From NCBI GenBank assembly GCA_034101475.1, contig JAXEJQ010000122.1, positions 1-42,798 on the forward strand: DNA of 42,798 nt, read 5' to 3'. The translations under genes and the position numbers were made by a program. The notes under the pieces are model-generated. The model saw nothing but the letters and a program-made list of their open reading frames with translations, had not been told where the DNA came from and made no database searches. The stretch is from Limivivens sp034101475. GTDB taxonomy: Bacteria > Bacillota > Clostridia > Lachnospirales > Lachnospiraceae. Positions 35,073-42,798 of this stretch are shown in pieces (position 1 is the stretch's first letter; every line of letters begins with the position of its first letter).

Positions 35073-35390
35073 GCGATCACTCCCGTAATATCATTTCAAA
35101 AGTAATTCTGTTCCATACTGCAGGATTCGGCGGCCAGTGGGAAGCGGAAAGCTTCTGCCATTTGCCCGGCCAGATTTTTTTGAGGCAGCTGACTGCATGT
35201 TTCATCGCAGACACGTCGATTTTTGAGATTTCCTGCGCCGCCTATCGACGGGAATTTCGCCTCCATCAAACCGTGGTCGGACGAAATCCCCGTCGCTATG
35301 CTCGGAAATCTTTCAAAAATCTTCCTACCGTCTGCTCCTGAAATCATGCAGCCAGCCGCGTCTCCCGTCTCTGTCCTTCCTGCAATTTCA

Positions 35391-35475
35391 TACAATGAGC
35401 CAAGGGACAAATGGACATGAAAATCCATGCTTGCATGGATTTTCATGTCTATGAGGCCCGCAAAACATGAGCAAG
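35391..35475. repeat. Dispersed palindromic repeat, copy B
   Basis: TACAATGAGCCAAGGGACAA, then a perfect 17-bp inverted repeat (35414-35430 and 35433-35449) built on GACATGAAAATCCATGC, then GGCCCGCAAAACATGA, shared with copy A. Confidence 0.75.
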
Positions 35476-35488
35476 CAGCCATTTTTCG

Positions 35489-35607
35489 CAGAAAAATGAG
35501 CGAATTGCGAATGTTTTCGTCGATTTTGAGAGTACAGAGCACGGAACAATCCGTATGGCATCTTTCGACCCCAACATCATTATATCCGGATTTCCATGCA
35601 AACGCAA
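35489..35607 (-). promoter_or_regulatory. Putative minus-strand promoter in the gene-free region
   Basis: -35 TTGCGT (35602-35607), 17-bp spacer, perfect -10 TATAAT (35579-35584). RNA started here would run through CATTTTTC-TGC-GAAAAATG (35489-35507) and the copy B palindrome. Confidence 0.4.
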
Positions 35608-35610
35608 GGC

Positions 35611-35639
35611 TTTTCATCCTGCCTCCGATGGTATATACT
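35611..35639 (+). promoter_or_regulatory. Putative promoter of the NrdG-like gene
   Basis: Plus strand: -35 TTTTCA (35611-35616), 17-bp spacer, -10 TATACT (35634-35639), with a leader of about 130 nt containing two hairpins. Confidence 0.4.
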
Positions 35640-35648
35640 GATTCAAAG

Positions 35649-35682
35649 GTTACTGTTCACTTGCTTGCCAGTGAACAGTAAC
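35649..35682 (+). repeat. Leader hairpin GTTACTGTTCAC / GTGAACAGTAAC
   Basis: Perfect 12-bp arms with a 10-nt loop. A shortened version of the same sequence occurs at 41518-41535. Confidence 0.7.
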
Positions 35683-35684
35683 AG

Positions 35685-35735
35685 CCCAGGGACAAATGGA
35701 CATGAAAATCCGTGCCTGCATGGATTTTCATGTGA
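35685..35735 (+). repeat. Dispersed palindromic repeat, copy C
   Basis: CCCAGGGACAAATGG, then GACATGAAAATCCGTGC (35699-35715) against GCATGGATTTTCATGT (35718-35733): a 16-bp hairpin with one G-T. Lies in the leader of the NrdG-like gene. The remainder of 35073-35778 holds no convincing gene. Confidence 0.7.
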
Positions 35736-35778
35736 CTTGTCATGTTTACAAACAGTTTCACAAAACAGGAGATTTTTT

Positions 35779-36489
35779 ATGAGAATACATGGTTTACAAA
35801 AACTGACGCTTCTGGATTATCCGGAAAAAGTAGCCGCTGCTCTTTTTCTCGGCGGCTGTAACTTTCGATGCCCTTTCTGCCAGAATTCCGGTCTCGTCCT
35901 GAATCCCGATGCAGAAAACGTGATCCCTTATGAGGAGCTTCTGGCTTTTCTGAAAAAACGGCAGGGAATTCTGGACGGAATCTGTATTACAGGCGGCGAA
36001 CCGACTCTGGAAAAAGACCTGGAGCTGCTGATCCGGGACATCCGTTCCTTTGGATATCTGGTCAAACTGGATACCAACGGAAGCCGCCCGGAGGTTCTGA
36101 AAGATCTTGTAAAAAAAGACCTGCTGGATTATGTGGCAATGGATATTAAATCCTCCTTACAGGGCTATGAAAAAACTGCGGGACTGGCCACGCCATCCGC
36201 GCAGATCCTGGAACGAATTCAGGAATCCGCCGATTTTCTCATGCACTGCGGGATCGAATACGAATTTCGGACAACCGTTATGAAAGAGCTGCATACAGCC
36301 TCTGATTTTTCAGAGATTGCCGACTGGCTGGCCGGCTGCAGACGCTACTATCTGCAGGCCTATCAGGATTCGGAACATATTCTGCTTCCGGGTATCTTTC
36401 ACAGCTATACCCGCCGGGAGCTGGAGAATTTTCGGGAAATTCTGCTGAAAAAAATTCCCCTGGTGGGAATCAGGGGAATTGATGAATAA
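35779..36489 (+). CDS. Radical SAM activating enzyme, NrdG2-like (anaerobic ribonucleotide reductase activase)
   Basis: Iron-sulfur enzyme that makes a glycyl radical on an anaerobic ribonucleotide reductase. The 236 residues start MRIHGLQKLTLLDYPEK, with the cluster motif CNFRCPFC (Cys 27, 31, 34), GGEPTLEKDLELL and KLDTNGSRPEVL. The ATG at 35779 is 7 nt after AGGAG. No nrdD or other partner is nearby, so the partner could be another glycyl-radical enzyme. Confidence 0.88.
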   Translation: MRIHGLQKLTLLDYPEKVAAALFLGGCNFRCPFCQNSGLVLNPDAENVIPYEELLAFLKKRQGILDGICITGGEPTLEKDLELLIRDIRSFGYLVKLDTNGSRPEVLKDLVKKDLLDYVAMDIKSSLQGYEKTAGLATPSAQILERIQESADFLMHCGIEYEFRTTVMKELHTASDFSEIADWLAGCRRYYLQAYQDSEHILLPGIFHSYTRRELENFREILLKKIPLVGIRGIDE

Positions 36490-36490
36490 C

Positions 36491-36515
36491 TGCCGGCAGC
36501 TACGCCGGCTTTTTG
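36491..36515 (+). terminator. Terminator of the NrdG-like gene
   Basis: GCCGGC-AGCTAC-GCCGGC followed by TTTTTG, right after the stop. Confidence 0.85.
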
Positions 36516-36549
36516 CCGAAGCAGGAAACGGCTGACCGGATATCCCGGA

Positions 36550-37899
36550 TTATTCCACCTGGCGGCACCAGTATCCGAACCGTCCGTCACGCTTTTCCCC
36601 CGGCGCATCCAGAAATACCGGGAATCCGAACATCACCGCCATTTTTTCCTCCTGAATGTCATAAAATCCGGGAATTCCCAGCAGGCAGGTTCCATCACTG
36701 CGGCGGATCAAAAGCAGATGATGAAACTGATAATAACCGTGAATCAGGAAGCTGTTCCGGCTCAGATTCCAGTTCTGCTGTCGCAGAACATGAATGTCAC
36801 GCGGACAAATCTGAATGCAGTCCTGAATATCCTCTGAGCAGAAAGGATTCCGGTGCGCATAATTTTTTGAAAGACAATTCCATCGATGTTCCAGACCTGC
36901 CGGGCAATAGCGGATGCGGGGACACAGAGAAGCCGGAAGCGGGCAGACTGCTTCCTGAGCCCGCATCGATTGGGTGGTTTCCCTGGACATTCTGATTTCT
37001 GCTTCACTTTGCTGTTCCGTGACGCCTTTCTGCGCAGACGGCTGACCTGCTGCGAGACTGGTCTGCAGCGTTTCTTCCCTTTCCTCCGCTGCTGCCTCTG
37101 TTTCTTTCATGCAGTTTTCCGTGGTATCGCTTTCTGCTTTTCCTGTACATTCCACATCTGCTGTCTTCGGGCCTTCCGGAACTTCTGTACCTACTTTTTC
37201 CTTATTCTCCGCGGCCTCCTGGCTTCCCGCCTCCGGATTCTCCAGGGGTTCTATTTCCGCATTTTCTGCGACCACCTGGCCTTCCGGAACCTCTGCACCT
37301 TCCTTTCCCTTATTCTCTGCGGCCTCCGGGCTTCCTGCCTCCGGATTCTCCAAGGGTTCTATTTCCGCATTTTCTGCGACCACCTGGCCCCCCGGAACCT
37401 CTGCACCTTCCTTTCCCTTATTTTCCGCGGCCTCCGGGTTCCCTGGTTCCGGGCCTTCCGGGCTCTCTGCACCTTTCTCTGTCATTTCACGTTCTTCTGT
37501 TTCCACCGTCTGCCCGGCAACAAATCTCCCCACTTCCACCGGCAGATCATCCCAGACTGTTATGTAATCCAGTCCGCTTTCTCCCCTGACCCACAAACCG
37601 GCCAGATCGGAAAGCGGCCACGGACTGTCTCCGATCCGTTCTTCCCTGGTGGAAATCATTCCCTCTGCAGCCCCTCTCTGCCCGGGCATCCGGCCAAGAA
37701 AAATCCCCTGGAGTACCTGGCCTTTCCGGACAAATGCATAAATGTCCAGAGCTTTTTCCTCCTGGGGAATTTTCTGCAGGCGAAGCTGTATTCTACAGCT
37801 CCCGCCTCTGGCTTCGACCTTTGCGAAACCGGTATTTCGATCCTTTTTTCCGTTGGGATATGCATAAATGTAGGAAACAAAACGCTTGTACCCTGACAA
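36550..37899 (-). CDS. DUF6128-like protein with tandem-repeat acidic linker
   Basis: Function unknown; a Lachnospiraceae-type protein of 449 residues without signal peptide. An N-terminal globular part (about 1-130; KRFVSYIYAYPNGKKDRNTG), a long Glu/Pro/Ala linker (about 135-300), and a C-terminal part with many Cys and Trp residues (LCPRIRYCPAGLEHRWNC, FGYWCRQ). The linker holds two full and two partial copies of a 36-residue unit containing AENAEIEPLENPEAG. TTG 37899 is taken as start because AGGAG lies 9 nt upstream and no ATG is close. Confidence 0.72.
   Translation of the reverse strand: MSGYKRFVSYIYAYPNGKKDRNTGFAKVEARGGSCRIQLRLQKIPQEEKALDIYAFVRKGQVLQGIFLGRMPGQRGAAEGMISTREERIGDSPWPLSDLAGLWVRGESGLDYITVWDDLPVEVGRFVAGQTVETEEREMTEKGAESPEGPEPGNPEAAENKGKEGAEVPGGQVVAENAEIEPLENPEAGSPEAAENKGKEGAEVPEGQVVAENAEIEPLENPEAGSQEAAENKEKVGTEVPEGPKTADVECTGKAESDTTENCMKETEAAAEEREETLQTSLAAGQPSAQKGVTEQQSEAEIRMSRETTQSMRAQEAVCPLPASLCPRIRYCPAGLEHRWNCLSKNYAHRNPFCSEDIQDCIQICPRDIHVLRQQNWNLSRNSFLIHGYYQFHHLLLIRRSDGTCLLGIPGFYDIQEEKMAVMFGFPVFLDAPGEKRDGRFGYWCRQVE
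37169..37470. repeat. 108-bp in-frame tandem repeat
   Basis: Two nearly identical units, 37202-37309 and 37310-37417, with a partial unit on each side (37169-37201 and from 37418). Period is exactly 108 bp (36 codons), so copy-number change keeps the frame. Confidence 0.85.
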
Positions 37900-38006
37900 T
37901 GCTGTATTCTCCTGCCAGCTTCTTTATGGCCATTCTATGCGGGTCAGCCTCCGATTATGCACACCTTTCCCCACCTTTCTGCACTTATCTGTTCCGTCTG
38001 CCGGAA

Positions 38007-40430
38007 TTATCCCCACACCCTGGTTCTGCGTCCGGCCCGAAGGACAACTTCCTTTTTCTCCCTGCCCCTGGCCACCGTATACGTGCCGCTCTTCCTGGCA
38101 GTCAGCCATGCCTGGCAGGCTTTCCCTTTCCATTGAATCTCCACAGACACGCCTCCGCGGGCAATCAGCCCTTTCACATGGCCGCCCTTCCATTCCTTCG
38201 GGATACAGGGCAGAAGCCGGATCACACCCTTGTGGCTCTGCAGCAGCATTTCCGCAATGCAGCTTGTAAGACCCGTATTTCCGTCCATTTCATAAACATT
38301 ATCAAAAGCTCCCGCTCCTCTGGTGGGTGGATGAATAATAAAGCCGTTGGGCTCCAGAAGCTTATCCAGCATTGCACAGATATGATGCCACGCCTGATCC
38401 GGATGACGCAGCCGTGCCTCATACAGCATCAGCATGGAACGCGCCCAACCGGTATCCTCCCAGTTTTCCTCCGGAGTGAGCTTCGCCTGAATGGTGGTTT
38501 CCACGGCCTTCGCCAGTTTCCGGTTCTCCGGCGTAATCTGCGCGAAGGGGAATACCCCCAGCAGATGGCTGGTGTGCCGATGCTGCGGATCCGCCGCTGA
38601 ATAGGAATGGCTCCATTCCGCAATCCGGCCATCCTCCGTAATCCGGTAGGGCAACAGGCGCTTCAGATCCATTCTCACCTTCCGGGTCAGCTTTTTCTCT
38701 TTATGTAAAATCTCAGATGCTTCAAGATAAATCTGAAACAGTTCACGTATCATGAGAATCTCATAAGTGCAGCCGTTGCTGATCTGGTAATCCATGCCTG
38801 CTGCACCGCTATGCTCTGCTCCGCTGTTCTCTGCTCCGCTGCTCTCTGCTCCGCTATGCTCTGTTCCGCTGTCCTCTGCTCCGCCATTCTCCGAATCCTG
38901 GCTGCTCTCCGGCACCCGGAACGTATTTTCCGGTGAAATCGACGGGCCACAGGTCAGATATCCGTTCCCGTCTTCAAACAGATATTCATCAAAAAATTCC
39001 ACCGCCTCCTCAATAAGCGGATAGGCCTCCTTTTCCAGAAATTTCCGGTCCTGAACAGACAGATAATGCTCCCACATATGAGTCAGGATCCAGACCCCTC
39101 CGGTGGGACACGGCGCAATGGGCCTTGCCCAGTAAGGCGCCGCAAAGCCCCAGGAATTGGACACCAGCTCAGCGACCCAGCCTTTCAGGCCGTAGCTCTT
39201 TCGTGCTGTCTGCCTGCCATTCACGGCCAGGCTGTTTTCGATCCATGAAAACAGCGGTTTCACAGTCTCCGGCAGGTTTGTGACTTCAGCGGGCCAGTAA
39301 TTCATCTGCGTATTAATATCCAGGTGCATATCACAGGTCCAGCCGATCCGGCAGGCAACATTGTCATTCCATACCCCCTGAAGATGCGCAGGAAGCGCAG
39401 AATCCTCCCGGGACGCGCTGTACAGCAGATAGCGTCCCATCTGAAACATCTGCGGAATCTCAGCCGCGTGGCCTTCCCCCTCAATCTCAAGGGTAACCCG
39501 GTTTGCCAGAGCTTTCATATCCGCGCAGTGTGCTTCCAGAAGCTGATCGGCAGGCAATTCCTCAAAACCCACAAAATGCCGGTTCATCTCCATCTGCATC
39601 CGGTGAATTTTCGAAAGCCTTCCGGATTCCATTCCTCCGGTAATCGTCTGAAGCAGCCCGGCTCCGTCTTCCGCATCCTCAGCCGGTACGCTGTCCTGCG
39701 TTTCCAGCTGAAAATCCGTGGCCACCAGGATATAAACCGCCAGCCTGGAGGCATTCCGGATCTCCAGCCCCTCTTCCGACTTTTTAGGAAATCCATCCGT
39801 ATGGATGGCTGCCTTTCCAATCAGAAGCGTTCCGGTGGTTCCGTCGCTGTGCATGTTTTCCCTGGCTTCACACTCAAAATACAGACCGCCGATATGATAA
39901 TTCACATACTCGCCTTTTCCCTCTCTGGGCGACTGAAACTTCAGCCGAAACCGGAAAATCCGGTCCGGCGCACTGATCTCATAATACAGCACCTTATGGA
40001 CATGAGAGGCAAAGGCCCGGGTCTGCACCCGGCAGCCCTGATAATCCCACCCGGAAGACACAACGCCCGTTTCCAGATCCAGGCATCGCTCATAATGCTC
40101 TGCCTGTTCCTCCGAAAGACCTGTCTCAATCAGCAGGCTTCCCACCGGCAGATTCGTTCCATAATTACCCCGGACTCCGATAAAATCCTGAGCTGTCTCA
40201 CAGACAGCCGCGAAATCCTCCCGGGCGGCTTCCTCCCGCATCCGGTAAAACGCTTCTGCCGCATGGGGCTGATTGTTTTCGGTACATCCGTCACCGCTGA
40301 AAAATGTATTTTCTGACAGATCAATCCGTTCCCGGCAGATCCCTCCATAAACCATACCGCCCATCTGCCCGTTTCCGATGGCAAAGGCTTCCCCCCAGCG
40401 TCCCGCCGGGGTCACTCTCTTTATCTGCAT
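38007..40430 (-). CDS. GH95-family alpha-L-fucosidase
   Basis: Inverting enzyme that removes terminal alpha-1,2-linked L-fucose from host or plant glycans. The 807 residues show the N-terminal beta domain with GNGQMGGMVYGG and ERIDLSENTFFSG, the alpha/alpha barrel with TCDMHLDINTQMNYWPAE and PTGGVWILTHMWEHY, and RHTSHLLGVFPFAQITPE; the C-terminal beta domain ends ARKSGTYTVARG. No signal peptide, so it is intracellular. An insertion of SGAE-type pentapeptides (about 518-545) is odd. ATG 40430 is 8 nt after AAGGAGAG. It follows the deacetylase by 70 nt and the CUT1 permeases beyond. Confidence 0.88.
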   Translation of the reverse strand: MQIKRVTPAGRWGEAFAIGNGQMGGMVYGGICRERIDLSENTFFSGDGCTENNQPHAAEAFYRMREEAAREDFAAVCETAQDFIGVRGNYGTNLPVGSLLIETGLSEEQAEHYERCLDLETGVVSSGWDYQGCRVQTRAFASHVHKVLYYEISAPDRIFRFRLKFQSPREGKGEYVNYHIGGLYFECEARENMHSDGTTGTLLIGKAAIHTDGFPKKSEEGLEIRNASRLAVYILVATDFQLETQDSVPAEDAEDGAGLLQTITGGMESGRLSKIHRMQMEMNRHFVGFEELPADQLLEAHCADMKALANRVTLEIEGEGHAAEIPQMFQMGRYLLYSASREDSALPAHLQGVWNDNVACRIGWTCDMHLDINTQMNYWPAEVTNLPETVKPLFSWIENSLAVNGRQTARKSYGLKGWVAELVSNSWGFAAPYWARPIAPCPTGGVWILTHMWEHYLSVQDRKFLEKEAYPLIEEAVEFFDEYLFEDGNGYLTCGPSISPENTFRVPESSQDSENGGAEDSGTEHSGAESSGAENSGAEHSGAAGMDYQISNGCTYEILMIRELFQIYLEASEILHKEKKLTRKVRMDLKRLLPYRITEDGRIAEWSHSYSAADPQHRHTSHLLGVFPFAQITPENRKLAKAVETTIQAKLTPEENWEDTGWARSMLMLYEARLRHPDQAWHHICAMLDKLLEPNGFIIHPPTRGAGAFDNVYEMDGNTGLTSCIAEMLLQSHKGVIRLLPCIPKEWKGGHVKGLIARGGVSVEIQWKGKACQAWLTARKSGTYTVARGREKKEVVLRAGRRTRVWG
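38797..38885. repeat. 15-bp repeats coding SGAE-type pentapeptides in the GH95 gene
   Basis: About six degenerate units of TCTGCTCCGCTGT-like sequence, giving SGTEH, SGAES, SGAEN, SGAEH on the minus strand. Confidence 0.75.
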
Positions 40431-40500
40431 AAATTACTCTCCTTCATTCTGACCGTTCTTCCACCCCAAACCAGTACATCGGTTTCGAAAGTCGGCACAC

Positions 40501-41343
40501 CTACAGCACAATACGTTCCCCGGAATGCACACAGACAGGCTCCCCATCCGCTTCCAGGTAAATATCCTGGCAGGACGAATTCCAGACGCTTTTACCATCC
40601 GTACTCCAGACCAGATTTCGGTATCCTGTGACATAATCATATATTTCCAGATTCGTGGCATACCAGATATCTTCCCGGCCGCCCGTGCAGGCCGCGAATT
40701 GTTCCATCACATCCCAGTTGTCATCTGCTTCAAACTCATAGCTGTGTCCCCAGAGGTAAAACAGCATGGGTTCTCCCCAGCGCGGCTGTTTTGCTTCCAC
40801 AAATTCCTCCGCCAGCTCCATCAGCCGCGGATCCTTGTGATGGCAGGTAGCCGGAAGGCGGAGCCAGTCCGTGGGAAGATCAAATTTTCCGGTGGACACC
40901 ACCGTTCTGGAGTAAACGATCCCCGCCATCTTCAGAATTTCCACCACCTGATCACTGAAGGTTCCGAAGGGATAGGCCATTCCACGGACAATCACTCCAA
41001 ACTGCTTCTCCAGATTTTCCCGATCCTTCAGAACCTCCTGAAGACAGAGGGCGGTTGGCAGCTTTTCCAGAAACGGATGGGTCAGTCCATGCACCGCCAC
41101 CTCCATACCATTTTTCGTATACAGCCCGGAAACCTGCTCCCTTGTCATCCTGCGATGGATGGTGCCGGGGGGATATACCGTCTCCGGATCCCGGTAAAGA
41201 CCGCTGTTCAGGTTAAAGGTTCCTTTCAGGCCATGGTTCTTCATCATCTCAATCAGCCGAATATCCTGCTCCACGCCGTCATCGTAGCTCAGCGTCAGCG
41301 CTTTCGGTTTTCCGCCCGGAAATCTCATTTTTATTTCTGCCAT
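40501..41343 (-). CDS. Polysaccharide deacetylase-family protein
   Basis: CE4-like NodB-homology protein, 280 residues, no signal peptide or anchor. Visible: LSYDDGVEQD with metal ligands Asp 21-22, VAVHGLTHPF with His 85 and His 89, and AYPFGTFSD as motif 3. These match the zinc site of CE4 enzymes that de-N-acetylate GlcNAc-containing oligomers. The C-terminal third (about 200-280) has no clear match. ATG 41343 is preceded by AAGGAGGACAG; the open frame to 41571 is not credible because it crosses terminators. Its location between the transporter and the fucosidase suggests processing of imported amino-sugar glycans. Confidence 0.82.
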   Translation of the reverse strand: MAEIKMRFPGGKPKALTLSYDDGVEQDIRLIEMMKNHGLKGTFNLNSGLYRDPETVYPPGTIHRRMTREQVSGLYTKNGMEVAVHGLTHPFLEKLPTALCLQEVLKDRENLEKQFGVIVRGMAYPFGTFSDQVVEILKMAGIVYSRTVVSTGKFDLPTDWLRLPATCHHKDPRLMELAEEFVEAKQPRWGEPMLFYLWGHSYEFEADDNWDVMEQFAACTGGREDIWYATNLEIYDYVTGYRNLVWSTDGKSVWNSSCQDIYLEADGEPVCVHSGERIVL

Positions 41344-41517
41344 ACTGCTTCTGTCCTCCTTCTGCAATTCCGATCCTGTTCTGTCACATGCAGAATGCCC
41401 TCTGCACATCCTCCGACTGCATTCCACGGGCTCCTTCTGCCTATCAACAATCATAACAGCTTTTCTGTACATTATCCACAAAATCTTTTTCTTTTCCCGT
41501 TTCCGGATGAAAAAAGG

Positions 41518-41535
41518 GTTACTGTTCACAGTAAC
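41518..41535 (-). terminator. Second terminator in the permease-deacetylase gap
   Basis: Minus-strand GTTACTG-TGAA-CAGTAAC followed by CCTTTTTT; related in sequence to the 35649 hairpin. Confidence 0.7.
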
Positions 41536-41567
41536 AAAAAAGGAGCCCGGTGTCAGGCCGGACCCCC
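41536..41567 (-). terminator. Terminator after the second CUT1 permease pair
   Basis: Minus-strand hairpin with GGTCCGGC and ACCGGGCTCC arms and TTTTTT. It splits the transporter transcript from the deacetylase-fucosidase one. Confidence 0.8.
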
Positions 41568-41604
41568 TCATTTCTTTTATCTGCTCTTATATTTGCTCTT
41601 TTCT

Positions 41605-42423
41605 TTACTCTTTTACCGCGCCGGAGGTCATACCGCCAACGATATACTTCTGTCCCAGCAGATACACAATGATCACCGGGAGACAGGTCAGGATGATGTC
41701 CGCAAAAATATAATTCCAGTAGCTCTTGTTCTTTCCATAGAACTGATAAACCGCCATGGTCATGGGGAACATGGAGCTCTTGCTGGACAGATACAGCGGT
41801 GTCATGAAATCACTCCATACACCCATAAACTGCAGGATAAAGCAGGTCACCAGCGTCGGCTTCAGCATCGGAATGATAATTTTGAAAAACAGGCTCAAGG
41901 GGCCTGCGCCGTCTATGACCGCCGCCTCATCCAGCTCCACCGGCAGGGACAGGACAAAGTTCCGGATGGTAAACACACAGAAAGGAATCATGGCGCTTGT
42001 AAAAGTAATAATAATTCCGCTCCGGGTATTGTTCAGATGGAAGAAGGTCAGAACCCTCACCAAGGTAACGTAGTTTACCGGAAAAAACAGCCCGCACAGG
42101 AAGAAATAATAGAGAAAGTTGTTGATTTTCGTCCGGTTCCGGCAGATGACAAAGGCTGCCATGGCACAGGCCATCACACCGATAAAGGTGGAAACCACCG
42201 AATAAGTGATACTGTTGGTGAAGCCCTGTATCAGCTTCCCTTTTTCAATAACCTCCAGATAATTGGAAAACAGCCAGGTGGTGGGCAGAGACAGGCTCAT
42301 TCTGGCCGATTCTGATTTATCCTTGAAGGAATTGATCAGAACCATATAAAAAGGCGCAATAACAATAACACACAGAATAATGCAGAATACCTGCTTGAGA
42401 ATTACCTGAATCTTTTTCTTCAT
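41605..42423 (-). CDS. Carbohydrate ABC transporter permease (CUT1, MalG type)
   Basis: Inner-membrane subunit of a second sugar importer. The 272 residues have about six helices; the EAA loop is LDEAAVIDGAGPLSLF followed by KIIIPMLKPTLVT. ATG 42423 overlaps the previous stop by one base (TAATG) after AGGAGG, so the two permeases are coupled. Last gene before two terminators. Confidence 0.93.
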   Translation of the reverse strand: MKKKIQVILKQVFCIILCVIVIAPFYMVLINSFKDKSESARMSLSLPTTWLFSNYLEVIEKGKLIQGFTNSITYSVVSTFIGVMACAMAAFVICRNRTKINNFLYYFFLCGLFFPVNYVTLVRVLTFFHLNNTRSGIIITFTSAMIPFCVFTIRNFVLSLPVELDEAAVIDGAGPLSLFFKIIIPMLKPTLVTCFILQFMGVWSDFMTPLYLSSKSSMFPMTMAVYQFYGKNKSYWNYIFADIILTCLPVIIVYLLGQKYIVGGMTSGAVKE

Positions 42424-42798
42424 TACTGCTGCACCTCCTGTCTGCTCATAACCTTAACCACCAGCACACCGACCACTGCCGTGATCACCAGCAGAATCGT
42501 ATTCAAAGCCGTGGACATACCGTACTGGCCGGAAGAATACAGCTGGTAGGAATAGGTCGTGATAACCTCTGTTGCATGGCCGGGGCCGCCGTTGGTCAGA
42601 ACATACACGATATCGAATACCTTCAGACCGTAGGTGATGCCAAATACCAGGTTGATCATGATGGAACCGGAAAGCATGGGAAGAGTAATGTGACGAACCC
42701 TCTGCCAGAAACCGGCGCCGTCGATCTTTGCCGCCTCGTAATAGGTCTGAGGAATCGTATTCAGGCCTGCCAGGAAAATGGTCATAACATAACCGATC
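42423..42798 (-). CDS. Carbohydrate ABC transporter permease (MalF type, 5' end missing)
   Basis: C-terminal 124 residues of the partner permease; the frame runs off the right edge. It contains the EAA loop YYEAAKIDGAGFWQRV followed by HITLPMLSGSI, then two more helices. The binding protein should lie beyond the edge. Confidence 0.92.
   Translation of the reverse strand, partial: IGYVMTIFLAGLNTIPQTYYEAAKIDGAGFWQRVRHITLPMLSGSIMINLVFGITYGLKVFDIVYVLTNGGPGHATEVITTYSYQLYSSGQYGMSTALNTILLVITAVVGVLVVKVMSRQEVQQ

Noticed and set aside
35096..35617. 173-codon minus-strand ORF in the gene-free region
   Set aside because: It has no ribosome site, crosses the palindromic repeat, and its similarity to the frame upstream of hemW is explained by the shared DNA repeat.
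37169..37470. CRISPR array at the 108-bp repeats
   Set aside because: The units are contiguous, without spacers, and lie in a coding frame.
40525..42315. 596-codon plus-strand ORF
   Set aside because: It is antisense to the deacetylase and permease genes and crosses two terminators; the opposite frames carry clear domains.

Overview
The window looks like chromosome of a spore-forming, anaerobic Gram-positive of the Clostridia, most likely a Lachnospiraceae gut bacterium (Blautia-like; the genus is only an inference). The support is a perfect CIRCE element upstream of hrcA-grpE-dnaK-dnaJ, three sporulation or germination genes (spoIIP, gpr, an alpha/beta-type SASP), oxygen-sensitive radical-SAM enzymes, YesMN-type two-component control of glycan uptake, and sigma-A promoters with 16-17 bp spacers. 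Most genes lie on the minus strand. No rRNA, tRNA, CRISPR array or complete insertion sequence was found.

Layout, left to right. 1-2611: operon prmA-rsmE-cysteine desulfurase (read right to left; the desulfurase runs off the left edge). 2745-14667: a complete plant- or mucin-glycan utilisation locus, read yesM-yesN, solute-binding protein, two CUT1 permeases, GH78 alpha-L-rhamnosidase, GH35 beta-galactosidase. 14768-19708: the HrcA-controlled heat-shock operon. 20028-23399: a membrane-anchored SGNH hydrolase, hemW, a repeat-flanked regulatory island with a 21-codon ORF, and a divergent LysR gene carrying a one-base frameshift. 23564-28222: lepA, spoIIP, gpr and, on the plus strand, rpsT. 28329-32732: holA, a BTAD/AAA regulator and hutH. 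32847-35072: padR-HAAS-DUF4097-PspC envelope module abutting an SASP gene. 35073-35778: gene-free DNA rich in palindromic repeats. 35779-37899: an NrdG-type radical-SAM activase and a DUF6128-like protein with 108-bp tandem repeats. 38007-42798: a second carbohydrate locus with GH95 alpha-L-fucosidase, a polysaccharide-deacetylase-family protein and two CUT1 permeases (the outer one cut by the right edge).

The two carbohydrate loci fit import of oligosaccharides followed by intracellular trimming: no glycosidase here shows a signal peptide. The YesM sensor and YesN regulator sit directly upstream of the binding-protein gene, which has its own -10 element and is followed by a terminator hairpin before the permeases, so the binding protein is probably made in excess.

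The most unusual material is regulatory. Between hemW and the LysR gene, overlapping divergent promoters and a T-N11-A dyad centred near -66 of the minus-strand start form textbook LysR architecture, but the only thing downstream is a 21-codon ORF with a strong Shine-Dalgarno and a terminator. At the SASP gene, an inverted repeat covers the Shine-Dalgarno in read-through RNA but not in RNA from a sigma-G-like promoter. A palindromic repeat family is scattered in both gene-free regions.
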